Position numbers and translations under genes: made by a program
From: Arabidopsis thaliana
Lineage: Eukaryota > Streptophyta > Magnoliopsida > Brassicales > Brassicaceae
Direction of reading: 5' to 3'
Length of the DNA: 64,000 bases
Assembly: GCF_000001735.4 (NCBI RefSeq)
Contig: NC_003076.8
Coordinates: 17,921,835 to 17,985,834 of the forward strand
Notes under the pieces: generated by a model
Told to the model about the DNA's origin: nothing
Database searches by the model: none
Seen by the model: the letters and a program-made list of their open reading frames with translations, nothing else
In this document: in pieces, positions 12,355-24,246 of the stretch
How positions within the stretch are numbered: the stretch's first letter is position 1
How the letters are laid out: each line of letters begins with the position of its first letter

Positions 12355-12640
12355 TAGTATGATTGAAAGACGATCAAGATCACAACGGTTTTTTCAGAGC
12401 TATTAACAAAGAAGCTTTGCACATGTTGACACTTGACTTTATTGACAGAGAATATTGACATTAGCAAAAGAGGAGGGTTCATGGATGTTTCCTACCACCA
12501 AATATAATTATTTAATGATATTTTCATGGAAAATTTGTGGTATACTACATCACTGACCCTGTAACGTAGGCTATAATATAATCTTAAGAATTTTTCCAAC
12601 ATATAAGATGACGACAGAATTATATAATGAGTACAATCAA
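12355..12640 (-). promoter_or_regulatory. TAO1 upstream region
   Basis: This is AT-rich sequence between the TAO1 start and the tail of the next minus-strand gene. It contains 'gttgacacttgactttattgacag' in pieces at 12424-12448, giving several TTGAC W-box cores on the plus strand. That fits WRKY control of an immune receptor but is not proof of it. Confidence 0.4.
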
Positions 12641-12775
12641 TTTATACCTTGATTGTTGTTTGGAATGAACTGATTATAGAAAAAGAACTTGTAGAAGTTA
12701 CGGCATTGCTCTATGAACTGACTTATAAATTGACTGGCAAAATGGATCACCGTTTTCGGTAATGTGTGAGACGAA

Positions 12776-14607
12776 CTACTTTTGCAAAGTCTGTCCATAG
12801 GTTCGTACACCACCCTCCAATGCACTGGTCTGCAAGGTAACACTTCTTACAACAGTTTCTTCTGCAATCACCACCGTGCATCTGTAATGCCAAAAGTAGA
12901 AAACAGATTCTTACTACTGACCAATGACATACTAAACCTGACTGCTTAATTTGGAGAAACTAACCGAGTTTTGATAATTAGTCCATGGTCCACAACCCCA
13001 TCAATCTTATCAAGGCTTGTAGCCAAGTCAGCTGCAGGATTTTGCATCCATCAACAATAGAGACCATTGCACAAGTTTCAATGGTTACAGTATAAGCTTT
13101 TACCGAGGCTTCGAATCGGAGTTGTAAATATAACATCAAGAATGTTGTGACCATCACTGGTAACTATAGGAAAGTCTCCTCCAAGAGGGCCTTCATTTTC
13201 AACAGAAGCTCTTCTCCACACCTTTTCCACCAAGTAAAATACAATGACTCAAACAAGGCTTGACACAATCGATAGAACCAAAAGCCCGAGAAAGCATTTA
13301 TGAAAGAAGCAGATTCACACCTCTGCATCGCCTAGATACAAGTCATCTATCTCCTCAGCTATGGCCAACCAATTAAGCTGCAATCAAAGTTCAAGGAATA
13401 AAAGTTTTGAATCATATCACCAAGGGATTAAAACGAAGTTCATCAGTAGAAATTTACTTACAGATTGAACTAAAACAGGGATAGAACCTTCAAGACCGGC
13501 TTTGTATTGTTCTTCCTTTATCATGAAGACTGCCTCATCAGCTACTTTTACAATAGACTGTATTGTAAAATCTCTCTTTTGTCAGCCCAAAGCTAAGCAA
13601 TGAGTATTCAAAGACTGCAAAAAGTACACGAAACTGCATACACCTTTTGTTTCAGAATATAGTCATCTTCCTGTGAACTTCTCCGCCGTCCAATAACTGC
13701 AATAAGCGTATTCTCTTCTACAGCATCAGCATCATGAAATGCAAAATCAATCTACAAAAGTGTCACACTGCAAACATTACCCCTAGATGCAGAAATAGAT
13801 CAAACCGCTTTAGAAAACACAGAGAAGCAGCTACCTGAACACCATCCCGGTAATATTCCAAGGGGATTCCATACTTTGCTGCTTCACTCGCACTTCGAGC
13901 AGACCTGAAAAAGGGTCAGGACAAATCATCATGAAGCCTATCAAAACTCAACTCGTAACATAAAAGATTGAATATAGAGAGATCAACAACTGAACAAACA
14001 AAAAGATTGATACTTTATTTGGAGTCATAGAAGATAACCAGCAGCAGAATCAGAATCAAAAGACTCACATTGGTACACCAACAACAAAATCATTATCGAA
14101 GAACTAATGAATAGGGAAATTCAACAACTGAACAAACAAAAGATTGATTTTTTATTGGATTCATAGTAGATAAACATCAGAGAGAGAAGCAAAAGACTTA
14201 CATTGGTACACCAACAACATTATGTAAAGAACCAGAACCAAGTTGTTGACCCAAATAACGTATAGCAAAATCTGAAGCTTCTCCAGATCCTAAACCAATA
14301 ATCATCCCACTCTTTACATAATTATCCACCTGAAAACATTACCAGACAAAAGTTTTGTAATCAAGTATCAATCTTTCTTCAATTTTATGAATTTTCAACA
14401 CAATTTCAAACAATACCCATTTGAAATTGAGTTTCAAGGATTCAATTTTCCCGATTTAACCCTTACAGTGTGATGAGCTGCTCTGAGAAGAGGAGAAACC
14501 TCCGGAGAAAGACTGGCGCAAACTGGAAAACGTTTGAAATTACGACGGCGCGTGAAAACCACGGACGACGAGAGTGAAAATGGAGTTGATGCTGTCGCAG
14601 TAACCAT
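12776..14607 (-). CDS. RPI4: Ribose-5-phosphate-isomerase-like protein, plastid-targeted, active site not conserved
   Basis: Nine exons in gene order (14607-14467, 14329-14202, 13904-13835, 13751-13644, 13557-13462, 13377-13321, 13221-13104, 13031-12965, 12881-12776) keep phase and give 296 residues. The N-terminus [23 protein letters not shown] is Ser/Thr/Arg-rich like a chloroplast transit peptide. The RpiA fold shows in [50 protein letters not shown] and [12 protein letters not shown]. The substrate-binding DGADEVD of true isomerases is replaced by DFAFHDADA, and the KGGGG loop by VIGRRRSS. Isomerase activity is therefore doubtful. The name RPI4 and locus At5g44520 come from my recognition of the region. 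The upstream in-frame ATG at 14697 is less likely because the transit peptide starts at 14607. Confidence 0.85.
13985..14235 (-). repeat. Intronic duplication of an exon end with its 5' splice site
   Basis: Two copies of about 110 bp, roughly 13985-14097 and 14118-14230, share 'ctgaacaaacaaa', 'gattgat' and 'attggtacaccaacaaca'. The right copy contains the true 3' end of exon 2 with its donor. The left copy lies in intron 2 and carries a second plausible donor (read on the minus strand, CCAAT|GTGAGT). It could act as a decoy splice site. Confidence 0.65.
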
Positions 14608-16096
14608 TTTTTTTGTGTGGGAAGAACGATTTGAGTCACTGAGTCGTGACTCGGTGGTTTTTACCGCTCTTATCTCCCGATCAGTTTTGTGGTGCATGTG
14701 GAGTACGAACTACGACGATATTACACGACCATTTTCTTTTTGGAGAATTACGAAAATAGGCTAAATTATATATATTTTGTTCCAAAAAAAATGATAAAAT
14801 ATATATTAAATATTTATTTTCATATAATTTTATAATTTTAAAGCAACACATAAATTACTAAGTTCCAAATATTATTTTTGAATTTTTAAACCTAAATTTT
14901 AAATTCTAACTATATCCTTAAATTTTATTTTATGGTCTTTGAGCTAATCCGTTTTTTTTTAATCTAATGTTAAATTATATTAGAAAAAAAACATCGGTTT
15001 TTACAACAAGTACGACAAAATTTGAATTTGAGAAAAAACTGAAATTTGAAAAATTAAATAAATTTTTAACTTCTAGAGGCAAACCACATTTAGAGTCCTC
15101 TATGATATCTCCTATCTCCTAAAGTCTGATAAAGGAAAGAGTGTTTCAGGTTTGCTTATCAATCCAACGAATTAGTCGAGCTGTCTGTCGTATTAGAATT
15201 CTCCCCATGTCTTCTACCATTTTGTTCTCGCCAAATGGTGTAGACTGACACTACATATCACATTTGTGACGTATTAAAACTATATATCACATTTATGATT
15301 ACGATAAACAGTACCTATCAATTTTACGATACAGTTCTCTGCAACATTAAAATCCACAATGGACGGTTATGCATATACGATATATTTTGATGAAAATGTT
15401 TTTCTCAAACGGTTCTACAAATACGACATTCTCTAGATGAACATGTTCTCCATGAAAACGAATAACTCTACGTGCCACATTCTACAACCTTTCATTAAGT
15501 ATACATCCACTAATTGGCAAGAATCTACACTTTTTGGGAATCAAAACCCTATCTTGTATCATTTTGGATATCTTATTAGTATTGACGATCCAACGAGGAA
15601 AAAAATAAATAATTGAAAGAAAACAAAAAGGAGAGTCATTTAAGTTTGATCGCACTTATGAGTGTTCCTTGCTTCCTTTCTCCTCTACTTTAAGCACATG
15701 TGGGAACCAAATTCTTCGTAACCACTCAATTTGGCTCACAATTTTTCAATATCCAATAAAAAACAGTTTCATATATTTTCTCGTGAGATTATTCAGTTCT
15801 TCCTAATATCTATCTATCTCTATATTACATATATACAATATTATATAAATACGCACTCTTCTTTCACCGACCTCCTTACACCAAAAAGGTGTCAATTCCA
15901 CTTGTTCACCATGAATATGATTTAATGGGTTCTTCTTCTTTTGCAGCTTTCTTTCTTTTCCTTAAATTATCATTGTTTTAGGTGGGGTTTTAAGTGCTTT
16001 CATGACTCATTCATTCTCTGTATAAAACCTAGTGGAAAGTGTTAAATCAAAAACCCTTTTTTCCCACTTTCTTAATTTAGAAGGGAGACGAAAAAA
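14608..16096. other. Divergent intergenic region (RPI-like / subtilase promoters)
   Basis: No gene is seen. Positions 14765-15060 are extremely AT-rich. Around 16018-16026 'ctgtataaaacc' is a good TATA box, 70-80 bp before the subtilase ATG. A pyrimidine-rich stretch lies at 15930-15965. Confidence 0.5.
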
Positions 16097-19000
16097 ATGG
16101 TTAGAGTAATGTTGGTGAGGTTTGGGTTTTTATTACTTATGATCTCTTTTGTGTTTTTGTCTAATAACACTTTGGGACAACAACAAGACGATGATGATGA
16201 TTCTGCTGTGTACATTGTCACACTTAAACAACCTCCTATTGTCCATCTCTTTGAAGAACAAGAGCTTAAACACAAAAAGTCAAAGTTTACACCAAAATTG
16301 CGACCAAGGTACTGATAAAATTCTATTCTTTTTGTTGTCATTAGATTCTCTGTGAAGCTTTAGTTAAACCCTTTTTGTATTCTGCGTTTTTATTATAGGA
16401 ACAATTCAAGGAAACGTCATGGGAAGTCAAAGATACCATCTGTTGTTCAATCTCATGACTCTTTCTTGAGAAAGACTCTAAAAGGAGAGAAGTATATAAA
16501 GCTTTATAGTTACCATTATCTTATCAATGGATTTGCTCTGTTTATTAACTCACAACAGGTAAAAATCTTGAGTTATTGATAATTGTAGAAATAATCTTGA
16601 GTTCTTGATCTTGATTTTTTTGTGTTATGGTTTTTCTTTTTTTAAGGCTGAGAAGCTTTCAATGAGAAAAGAAGTAGCAAACATAGTGTTGGATTACTCT
16701 GTTAGGACAGCAACAACTTATACTCCACAGTTTATGGGTTTACCACAAGGAGCATGGGTCAAAGAAGGTGGATTTGAGATTGCTGGAGAAGGAGTTATAA
16801 TCGGTTTTATCGATACTGGGATCGATCCGAATCATCCTAGTTTCAATGACAATGACTCTAAGCGTTCATATCCAATCCCTAAGCATTTCTCAGGTGTTTG
16901 TGAAGTTACACCGGATTTTCCATCAGGATCTTGCAATAAGAAGCTTATTGGAGCACGGCATTTCGCGCAATCCGCTGTAACCAGAGGAATCTTTAACTCA
17001 TCTGAAGATTACGCTTCTCCTTTCGATGGAGATGGACATGGAACGTAAGTGTAACTGTTGAATGTATCATATAAAAACAGAGTTTGAAGCTTATAGATTG
17101 TTGCTTTGGATATATATGCAGACACACAGCTTCGGTTGCAGCGGGTAACCACGGAGTTCCAGTGATAGTTTCTAACCATAACTTTGGATACGCTAGTGGA
17201 ATCGCTCCTCGTGCATTGTAAGTAAAATAATAAGACTTAGATCAATGTCGAAATCTATACAAAACTAACTTAAACTTTTATGTTTTTGAACTTTGTTTTC
17301 AGTATTTCTGTTTACAAGGCATTGTATAAGAGTTTTGGAGGTTTTGCTGCAGATGTTGTAGCAGCTATAGATCAGGTTTACAAATCAAGAAACTAAATGT
17401 GAATAAACATTTTAGCTTTTCTTTCAAATATGAAGACTTTAATATAATGGTTGTGATTTTTTTTCAGGCAGCTCAAGATGGAGTAGATATATTAAGCCTA
17501 TCAATTACACCGAATCGGAAACCTCCCGGTGTTGCCACTTTCTTTAATCCTATCGACATGGCATTACTTTCCGCTGTAAAAGCCGGAATCTTCGTAGTCC
17601 AAGCTGCGGGAAATACCGGTCCAGCGCCTAAAACCATGTCTTCTTTTAGTCCTTGGATATTCACCGTTGGTGCTTCTTCTCATGATAGAGTTTACTCTAA
17701 TTCTTTAACCTTAGGAAACAATGTAACTATTCCAGGCATGGGATTCGCAAGTAAGTCATTACCATCTCAAACTATAACTTTCAACGATTCAAGTCGAAGA
17801 TTATGGATTTATAACTTGTGTACTTTGTTTCTTTATAGTTCCTACAGATAGTGGAAAAATGTACAAGATGATATCTGCTTTTCATGCCTTGAACAATAGT
17901 ACTTCTGTAGATAAAGATATGTATGTAGGTGAATGTCAAGATTATGAAAACTTCGATCAAGATCGTGTCTCAGGGAAACTTTTGATATGTAGCTACTCTG
18001 CTCGTTTTGTTCTCGGGCTTTCGACTATAAAACAAGCTTTAGATGTTGCCAAGAATCTATCCGCGACTGGTGTGATATTCTATATAGACCCGTATGTTCT
18101 TGGTTTTGAGATCAATCCAACACCGATGGATATGCCCGGGATCATAATTCCATCTGTAGAAGATTCCAAGGTGAGAAAACTAAAGCATTTGTTTAAAGGT
18201 TTATACAAAGTTTCTAATGATCTAACGATATGGTTTTCTTGCAGACTTTACTCAAGTACTATAACTCTTCTATTCAAAGAGATGTAACCACTAAAGAAAT
18301 TGTTAGTTTTGGAGCGGTTGCAGCCATAGAAGGCGGTTTAAATGCTAACTTTAGTAACAGAGCTCCTAAGGTAATGTATTACTCAGCAAGAGGACCTGAT
18401 CCTGAAGACAACTCTTTTAACGACGCAGACGTATTAAAACCGAACCTCGTAGCACCTGGAAACTCTATTTGGGGTGCTTGGAGTTCTGCTTCAACGGATT
18501 CTACCGAGTTTGAAGGTAAACTATATACAAGTGATCAAAACAGAGGATTTTCCTATTGACGTTTTCTTCTGTTTTGCTCTGTTTAGGTGAGAAATTTGCG
18601 ATGATGTCCGGTACAAGTATGGCTGCTCCTCATGTAGCTGGTGTGGCTGCATTAATCAAACAAAGTTATCCACAGTTTACTCCTTCAACAATCTCATCCG
18701 CGCTTTCAACAACGGCTCTCCTAAATGATAATAAAGGCAGTCCGATAATGGCTCAGCGAACTTATTCCAATCCCGATCAAAGCCTCTATACCGCAACACC
18801 GTCTGATATGGGGAGCGGTTTTGTTAACGCAACGGCAGCTTTAGACCCTGGTCTAGTTTTTGATACAAGTAAGTATGTATTAATATTAGGTCACACAACT
18901 AAAAATTTTATTTTTCAACCCAAAATATCTCTTTCCTATGTAGGTTTTGAAGATTATATATCATTTCTTTGTGGGATCAACGGCTCGGATACGGTGGTAT

Positions 19001-19359
19001 TCAACTACACCGGATTCCGCTGTCCCGCTAACAACACACCAGTCAGTGGTTTTGACCTCAATTTGCCATCAATTACAGTATCGACACTTAGTGGCACACA
19101 AACTTTCCAAAGATCGATGAGAAACATAGCCGGCAATGAGACATACAATGTTGGTTGGAGTCCTCCTTATGGTGTTTCAATGAAAGTATCACCTACTCAA
19201 TTTTCTATTGCTATGGGAGAAAATCAAGTACTTAGCGTAACCCTCACGGTGACAAAGAACAGTTCCAGTTCTAGTTTTGGCAGAATCGGATTGTTTGGAA
19301 ATACAGGACACATTGTTAATATTCCTGTAACTGTCATAGCGAAAATCGCTTCGAGCTGA
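16097..19359 (+). CDS. SBT2.3: Subtilisin-like serine protease (subtilase, SBT2 type)
   Basis: Ten exons (16097-16308, 16399-16558, 16647-17044, 17122-17217, 17303-17375, 17468-17750, 17839-18170, 18245-18515, 18587-18868, 18944-19359) give about 840 residues. Order: signal peptide (LLMISFVFLSNNTLG), I9 propeptide (VYIVTLKQPPIVHLF), peptidase S8 domain with a PA insert, and a fibronectin-III-like C-terminus. The catalytic residues are visible: Asp in GFIDTGIDPNHPSF, His in GDGHGTHTAS, Asn in QAAGNTGP and Ser in SGTSMAAPHVAG. The protease should act in the apoplast. The last intron (18869-18943) is 75 nt with no stop, so retention would keep the frame. The subfamily symbol is from memory of At5g44530 and less certain than the enzyme class. 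Confidence 0.9.
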
Positions 19360-19452
19360 TGATAGATAATTTTTCTTTTACCATTCAATTGTTAAAGGTA
19401 CATTTTTTATTTGATGCAATGTAAAACCATATAATTAAGTAAACTCTAATCT

Positions 19453-19812
19453 TCAAGCGTTTCGTCCATCTTTGTTGTCTTTGCTTGGAGAAGAAGGTAA
19501 CTTTGCGGATTCCTCTTGCGCTCCAGATGGGTTTGTTGCAATATTAGGGTTAACCATAGTGAAAGGTGGGTACTTAGGGAAAGGCCATCCCTTTAATGGA
19601 AACTTGTGACTGAAGAAACCAGCAATCATGGATTTTGCATTTCCAGAGTTGATCTTGTTCATTGAAGACGAATTATTCATTAGGGTTTGAGCTGATTTTG
19701 GTTCTGATGATTGAAGTTTTGGGCCACGGAGTGAGAGTGCGGGTTGGGAACTGAAGAGGAAGAAGACGAGAAGGAGTAAACAGAGAGAAGAAGCTTTTGA
19801 GATTTTCGACAT
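19453..19812 (-). CDS. Tapetum-type small secreted protein (TAP35/TAP44-like)
   Basis: An intronless 119-residue protein with a clear signal peptide (SSLCLLLLVFFLFSSQPALS). The mature part is Ser/Asn/Lys-rich (SEPKSAQTLMNNSSSMNK) with a central FFSHKFPLKGWPFPKYPPF block and an acidic-basic tail (SSPSKDNKDGRNA). I recognise this as resembling the tapetum-specific TAP35/TAP44 proteins annotated near At5g44540. The molecular role is unknown. It is convergent with the subtilase, whose stop is only about 90 bp away, so the 3' UTRs probably overlap. Confidence 0.7.
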   Translation of the reverse strand: MSKISKASSLCLLLLVFFLFSSQPALSLRGPKLQSSEPKSAQTLMNNSSSMNKINSGNAKSMIAGFFSHKFPLKGWPFPKYPPFTMVNPNIATNPSGAQEESAKLPSSPSKDNKDGRNA

Positions 19813-20265
19813 TGTTTGCTTTGGTGTTTTTGAGCTCTTGTTTGTGATTGTGTTTTATGGGGTTTCTTGGTAATCTTATATAGAAGTGGTGATTTTTTGA
19901 GTTTGTAGAAGAGATGTGTTTTTAACGTTGGGATTCTACTTCTTACCTAAACCAGTATTCGAATTAAAAAGGTTCATGATTTGAGCATGACCATGAGAGA
20001 TGATTTATGGTTGATAACGAGTATGGGTATTGATAACGATTAACGAGTATAGGTAATGGATATTTTAGTAACCTAACCCTAGTCGTGAGAATTGTTTTAA
20101 GAATAAACCATAAGAAGAAGGTTTTACAAAGAAGAGACGAGCCAAATGCTTACACAATCTGATCAATCACATTCACTCGAGATACACACCACACACTCAA
20201 GAAGAAACAAAGAAGTAAGAAAAGAAAAAGAAAACAACAGGGGAACGAGACACGTGTGTATGTTT

Positions 20266-21340
20266 TCAGGGGACGACCGAGGGAGATGCGGTGGTGGAGC
20301 AGCATTTATTAGGTTGGACGAGACGAGAGATTGACGCGGCGGAGATGATGAGCATAAGGATTACGCCGGCGAATGCGGCGATTAATGCTCCGGCGCCGTG
20401 ATCACAGTAAGTGGCGAATCTATCACAGATTTTGTCCCATCTCGCGTGTTTGTTCCCGTTCTTTCCTACCTCCGCCATGAACGCCGCCGCGTTTGCTGCC
20501 GCCGAAATTAGAGTCACATTTAGCTGTTTTTTCCGACAAGAAGAAGCCAATGTAAGCACAAATATGAGTCTACTCATAAGTTTAACACTAAAACTAATAT
20601 AAACCATACCAAAACATGCATTAAACAGAATCGAATCTAAACATGAACCGGATTATCCATCTCTACATTAGTTTAATTTAGCAATTAATCGATTAGAAAA
20701 CAATCAACCAAAAAAATCCTAAACATCATGTAATCAAATGAAATACTTCTTTTAAAAAGTGTGAATAATACTAAACTAAAATGATTAAAAAAGTATATGA
20801 ACGTAACATCTCCAACTAGTTGGTCTATATTCGTGAACAACTAAAATTAAGACTTTTAGAAGAAAAATAGTAATTTATACAAAATAATACATATGTGTGT
20901 ATATTTATATATTTACCATGTCAAGAATGGCGACTGAGAGAAGCCGAAAACCAGTGAACTCCATTTTCCCTCCAAATATCTGAAGAGCAATCATCAACAA
21001 GTTGTGGAAGCTCACCATTGCATTAGCTACTACGAAAAACCTTTTATACACCAAAATCATCAAAAAGATTAGTCTCAAAATCAACATTTAGAATACAGAT
21101 TGTTAATTAAAGTGTTGTTAAGGCTTACACAAAAGCTGGTGTGTGGTCGAACTTAGCAGTAAAAGTAGCTTGAATTGGAGTATTTCCAACTTTGCCCACA
21201 ATAAAAGTCTTTGTCTCTTTGTTGAGTCCCATTACAATAGCTGCAGATAACGTGGCTGAGAAGGCAAGTAATCTCAGCCCTAAGAGTATTTTGCAGCTCT
21301 TACCGCTCGTAGCAGCCAATGTAAGCTTTGAAACCGCCAT
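20266..21340 (-). CDS. CASPL1B1: CASP-like membrane protein (CASPL1B type)
   Basis: Three exons in gene order (21340-21129, 21040-20917, 20523-20266) give 197 residues with four predicted membrane spans: LLGLRLLAFSATLSAAIVMG, FFVVANAMVSFHNLLMIAL, LNVTLISAAANAAAFMAEVG and GALIAAFAGVILMLIISAAS. This is the MARVEL-related CASP/CASPL layout with short cytosolic ends. The conserved Arg of TM1 (LGLRLL) and the extracellular HARWDKICDRFATYC segment with its Cys pair are present. CASPs scaffold the Casparian strip; CASPLs are plasma-membrane relatives with mostly unknown roles. Symbol and locus (At5g44550) come from recognition and order. Confidence 0.88.
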
Positions 21341-22219
21341 TGTTTGAAGATGAAAATGGTCAAATTGTTTTTGTTTTGCAATGTGTAGAGTGTTTGTGTC
21401 TTTATATATATTGAGTATTTGAGTGTTAGTGATTGGTCTTTTGTCTGACCATCTAACTTTTGGAGGGTTAATTTTAGGTTTTGGTGGTTGTGAAGATTCA
21501 GTGAAAACGTTAGATTTGAACCTTTTTTTTTTTTTTTTAAAATGTTTTGTGGCAAGTTAACTTGCTCTTGGGACAGTCTCATCTACCCAAAACTTAAACC
21601 AGTTTGACTTTTTGACATTTTGTGGAAATATAAACTCAATTAGCTGATTGCGTTTACTGTATATCTTTTTAATGAACCTACTACCACTTTCTATATTTTA
21701 AGAAAAAACATGTTACTTAAATGCTAAAAAAAGCAATATTATTTTTTGAAAAAACTTCATTTAAATAAAATATGATGTGAATTTTCAATTTTTTTTTTTC
21801 AAATAAATGCAAACTTAAAGGCTAAAATTGCAGTTGAAACCATGTGAATCTTATGTGATTTTAATGAACTAGTTGGAACTTTTTGCTTGCCAACTCGGAT
21901 AAGTTCTTTTTTGTCTTGTTTTATTATTATTTTTAAAAATTTTAATCCCAAAAAGTGTAAATCTTCTGTAAATCTTCTGTAAACACACAAACACAAAACC
22001 GGAAATTGAAAGTGAAAGCAGTCTATATAGAAGAAAAGTTTCTGCATTGAGTTGATTTGTAAAGTTTAGAGATTTAAATGAAAACCAGAGTTCTAAACTG
22101 AGACCGGTTAAAGTCAACACAGATGAATAACATGTTGGATATGATAAAACATTATATCAAATGTGAAAAGTGCTGTGTAAGCTCAAGAGTCTAAATTCAA
22201 TAAAAGAGATAAAATCCAT
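21341..22219. other. CASPL promoter and spacer
   Basis: A TATA-like 'tatatatattg' lies about 60 bp before the CASPL ATG on the minus strand. The rest is AT-rich with poly-T runs, and no gene is recognised. Confidence 0.45.
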
Positions 22220-22273
22220 ATGTTTATAAACACATTTTTTTTTTTTTTTGTGCGAAATGTTTATAAACACATT
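22220..22273 (-). repeat. Tail-only micro-insertion with 17-bp target duplication
   Basis: The 17-mer ATGTTTATAAACACATT occurs at 22220-22236 and 22257-22273. It flanks a 20-nt insert that reads TTCGCACAAAAAAA... on the minus strand. A poly(A)-ending insert between perfect direct repeats is the signature of target-primed retroposition, here almost completely 5'-truncated. Confidence 0.6.
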
Positions 22274-22974
22274 AAAACAAAGATTTTTAAGAAATACCAA
22301 TATTTGTGGTTCTGAAAAAGGAACCCTGAGGTTTTGAGACTTAATTATGAACAGATGCTTTGTAGGTGTTACGTAAACATGAGAAGAATACAAACACAAC
22401 AAAATAGGAAGAAATCAATCATTTTTCACACATATATCCGATAAGTTCTTTCGATTAGTTTTTAGTTTTTATCGGTTGTTACTACCACGACATTGCTCAC
22501 CTTAAGTGTTCTATATCACTCCCCACAGTTCTTATTCGAATGAATAATACTTTAGTACAAGATATGCTAAGCAATACACTCAATACATACCAGTTTCTCA
22601 CTCTCGTCCACGGACAAGGGATTCTCTACAACGACTGTTTTGGTTTGAGAAAATAATGAATAGAGTCTAATAATGAATAGAGTCTAAGTAGTCAATATTT
22701 TCTTACTAATGTTACTCGTCTCATGAAGGTGGTTGTGGACTCTCTTTTAATTTTAGTAACTGCTCATTCGATCAAAACATAAGAAACTGCAAGTTTATTG
22801 AATACTTAATAAAAATTTGAAAGACGTTTGTATAAAGACAAATACTATTAGTACCACCATAACTCATTTCTTCCCCTATAAATAACAACTGATCTTTGTA
22901 TTGTTAATCACTCAACAACAAACACAAGAAAGAATCATAAATTGGAATACTTCAAACATCTTTTTTCTTTTATC

Positions 22975-23333
22975 ATGGCAATCAAAAACGTGATTTTTCT
23001 TCTATCGATTGTATGCGTTGCAATGTCTGCAAATGCTCAATTACCTCAATTTCCGGCACCGTTTCCTTTTCCATTTCCATTCCTACCCATTCCCGGTGTA
23101 CTGGTATAACAAAATGTTTATCATCCTTTATGAATATTGCAGGGTGTATCGCAGAGTTTTCACAATCTATACTCACTGGAAAGTTTGGCAACATAGGCCC
23201 TGTTTGTTGCAAAGCAATTTTGGAAGCTGAAACCAACTGTATTCCGCAACTTCCATTCAATCCATTTTTTCCTCCTCTGCTAAAGGAACAATGTTCAAAA
23301 ACCGTTGGCGCAATTTCTCATACGAGAAAGTAG
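22975..23333 (+). pseudogene. Frameshifted inverted copy of the ECA1-type gene
   Basis: The start MAIKNVIFLLSIVCVAMSANA matches the intact paralogue at 4517-4876, and promoter similarity extends upstream to about 22731. After PIPGV a 10-bp deletion relative to the paralogue shifts the frame and brings a TAA at 23107, leaving 44 residues. Beyond it the original frame stays open to 23333 and still encodes the cysteine module (TKCLSS, GPVCCKAILEAETNC, KEQCSKTVG). The good preservation implies a young loss. If transcribed, it could make a short secreted peptide. Confidence 0.8.
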
Positions 23334-24246
23334 AATTCAAAAACCAATAATGTAATCGTTGCTCTTTTTTCAAAATTAGAAAAATAAGGTTAGGTTTACG
23401 ATTTGTATTCAAAATTTTCAAACATCTAATAATAGCATTATAAAAAAATAGGCACATTTTTGTGAACAGTCATGAAATAGTTCAAAGTGCTAGCCATCTA
23501 CATATTGAAAAAAGAAGCAATTCTTATGCAAATTCTAACAATATTGCTATTTTGATACTCACTAAGTGGATATTCACATTAAAAATAGTTGAGCATCGTT
23601 CTGTAATATTCGTGGTATGATTACAAGATCTATCTATGTAATTAAACTGAAAACGGAGCAGATATCCGCTTTTAAAAAATTGTAGTGTGTGATTATTTTT
23701 TATTTTTTTACGAATAATAATTTTTAATATTTGTTTTGCATCATAGAATTACATATATCCAGACTTTTAAAATCAAAATGAAACAGATAACAAATTGAAG
23801 CGAATTTAACAGATAATTTGTCTCATCCCTAATGTAATCTACATTTCCATCTTCTATTTACACAATGAGATTTTAGATGATAAAAAAAATAAAACTAACC
23901 AGAGTTTTTGTAGGTTCATACAATATACAAAAACAAAAACAAATCTGAAAACAATTAAAATTAAGAAATAGGTTTTTTTTTTTGTTGGACACAAAAATTA
24001 AGAAATGGATAAAAAGAAGGAATATTAGGAAGATGTGGACTTCTGTAACGGCTAGTTCCAAAGTACCGTTCTTTTTTTGGTTTTAATTATTGTATTAAGG
24101 CACGCTCTGACACATTCACACTCACACATAGCGAGAAGAAAAGAAAAAAAAAAACTCAAAACTTTTGCTTCTACTCAATTCTCTGATTTAGGGTTTTTTC
24201 TTGACTTTACACTATCTCGATTTGAGAAGTGAGAAGAGAAATCGCC
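23334..24246. other. Spacer and VPS2.2 5' region
   Basis: AT-rich, no gene. It contains a tail-only micro-insertion (reported separately). The 5' UTR of the ESCRT gene, with purine-rich 'gagaagaaaagaaaaaaaaa', probably starts near 24130. Confidence 0.5.
23957..24006 (-). repeat. Tail-only micro-insertion with 13-bp target duplication
   Basis: AAAATTAAGAAAT at 23957-23969 and 23994-24006 flanks a 24-nt insert that reads TGTGTCCAACAAAAAA... on the minus strand. It has the same architecture as the scar at 22220. Confidence 0.55.
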
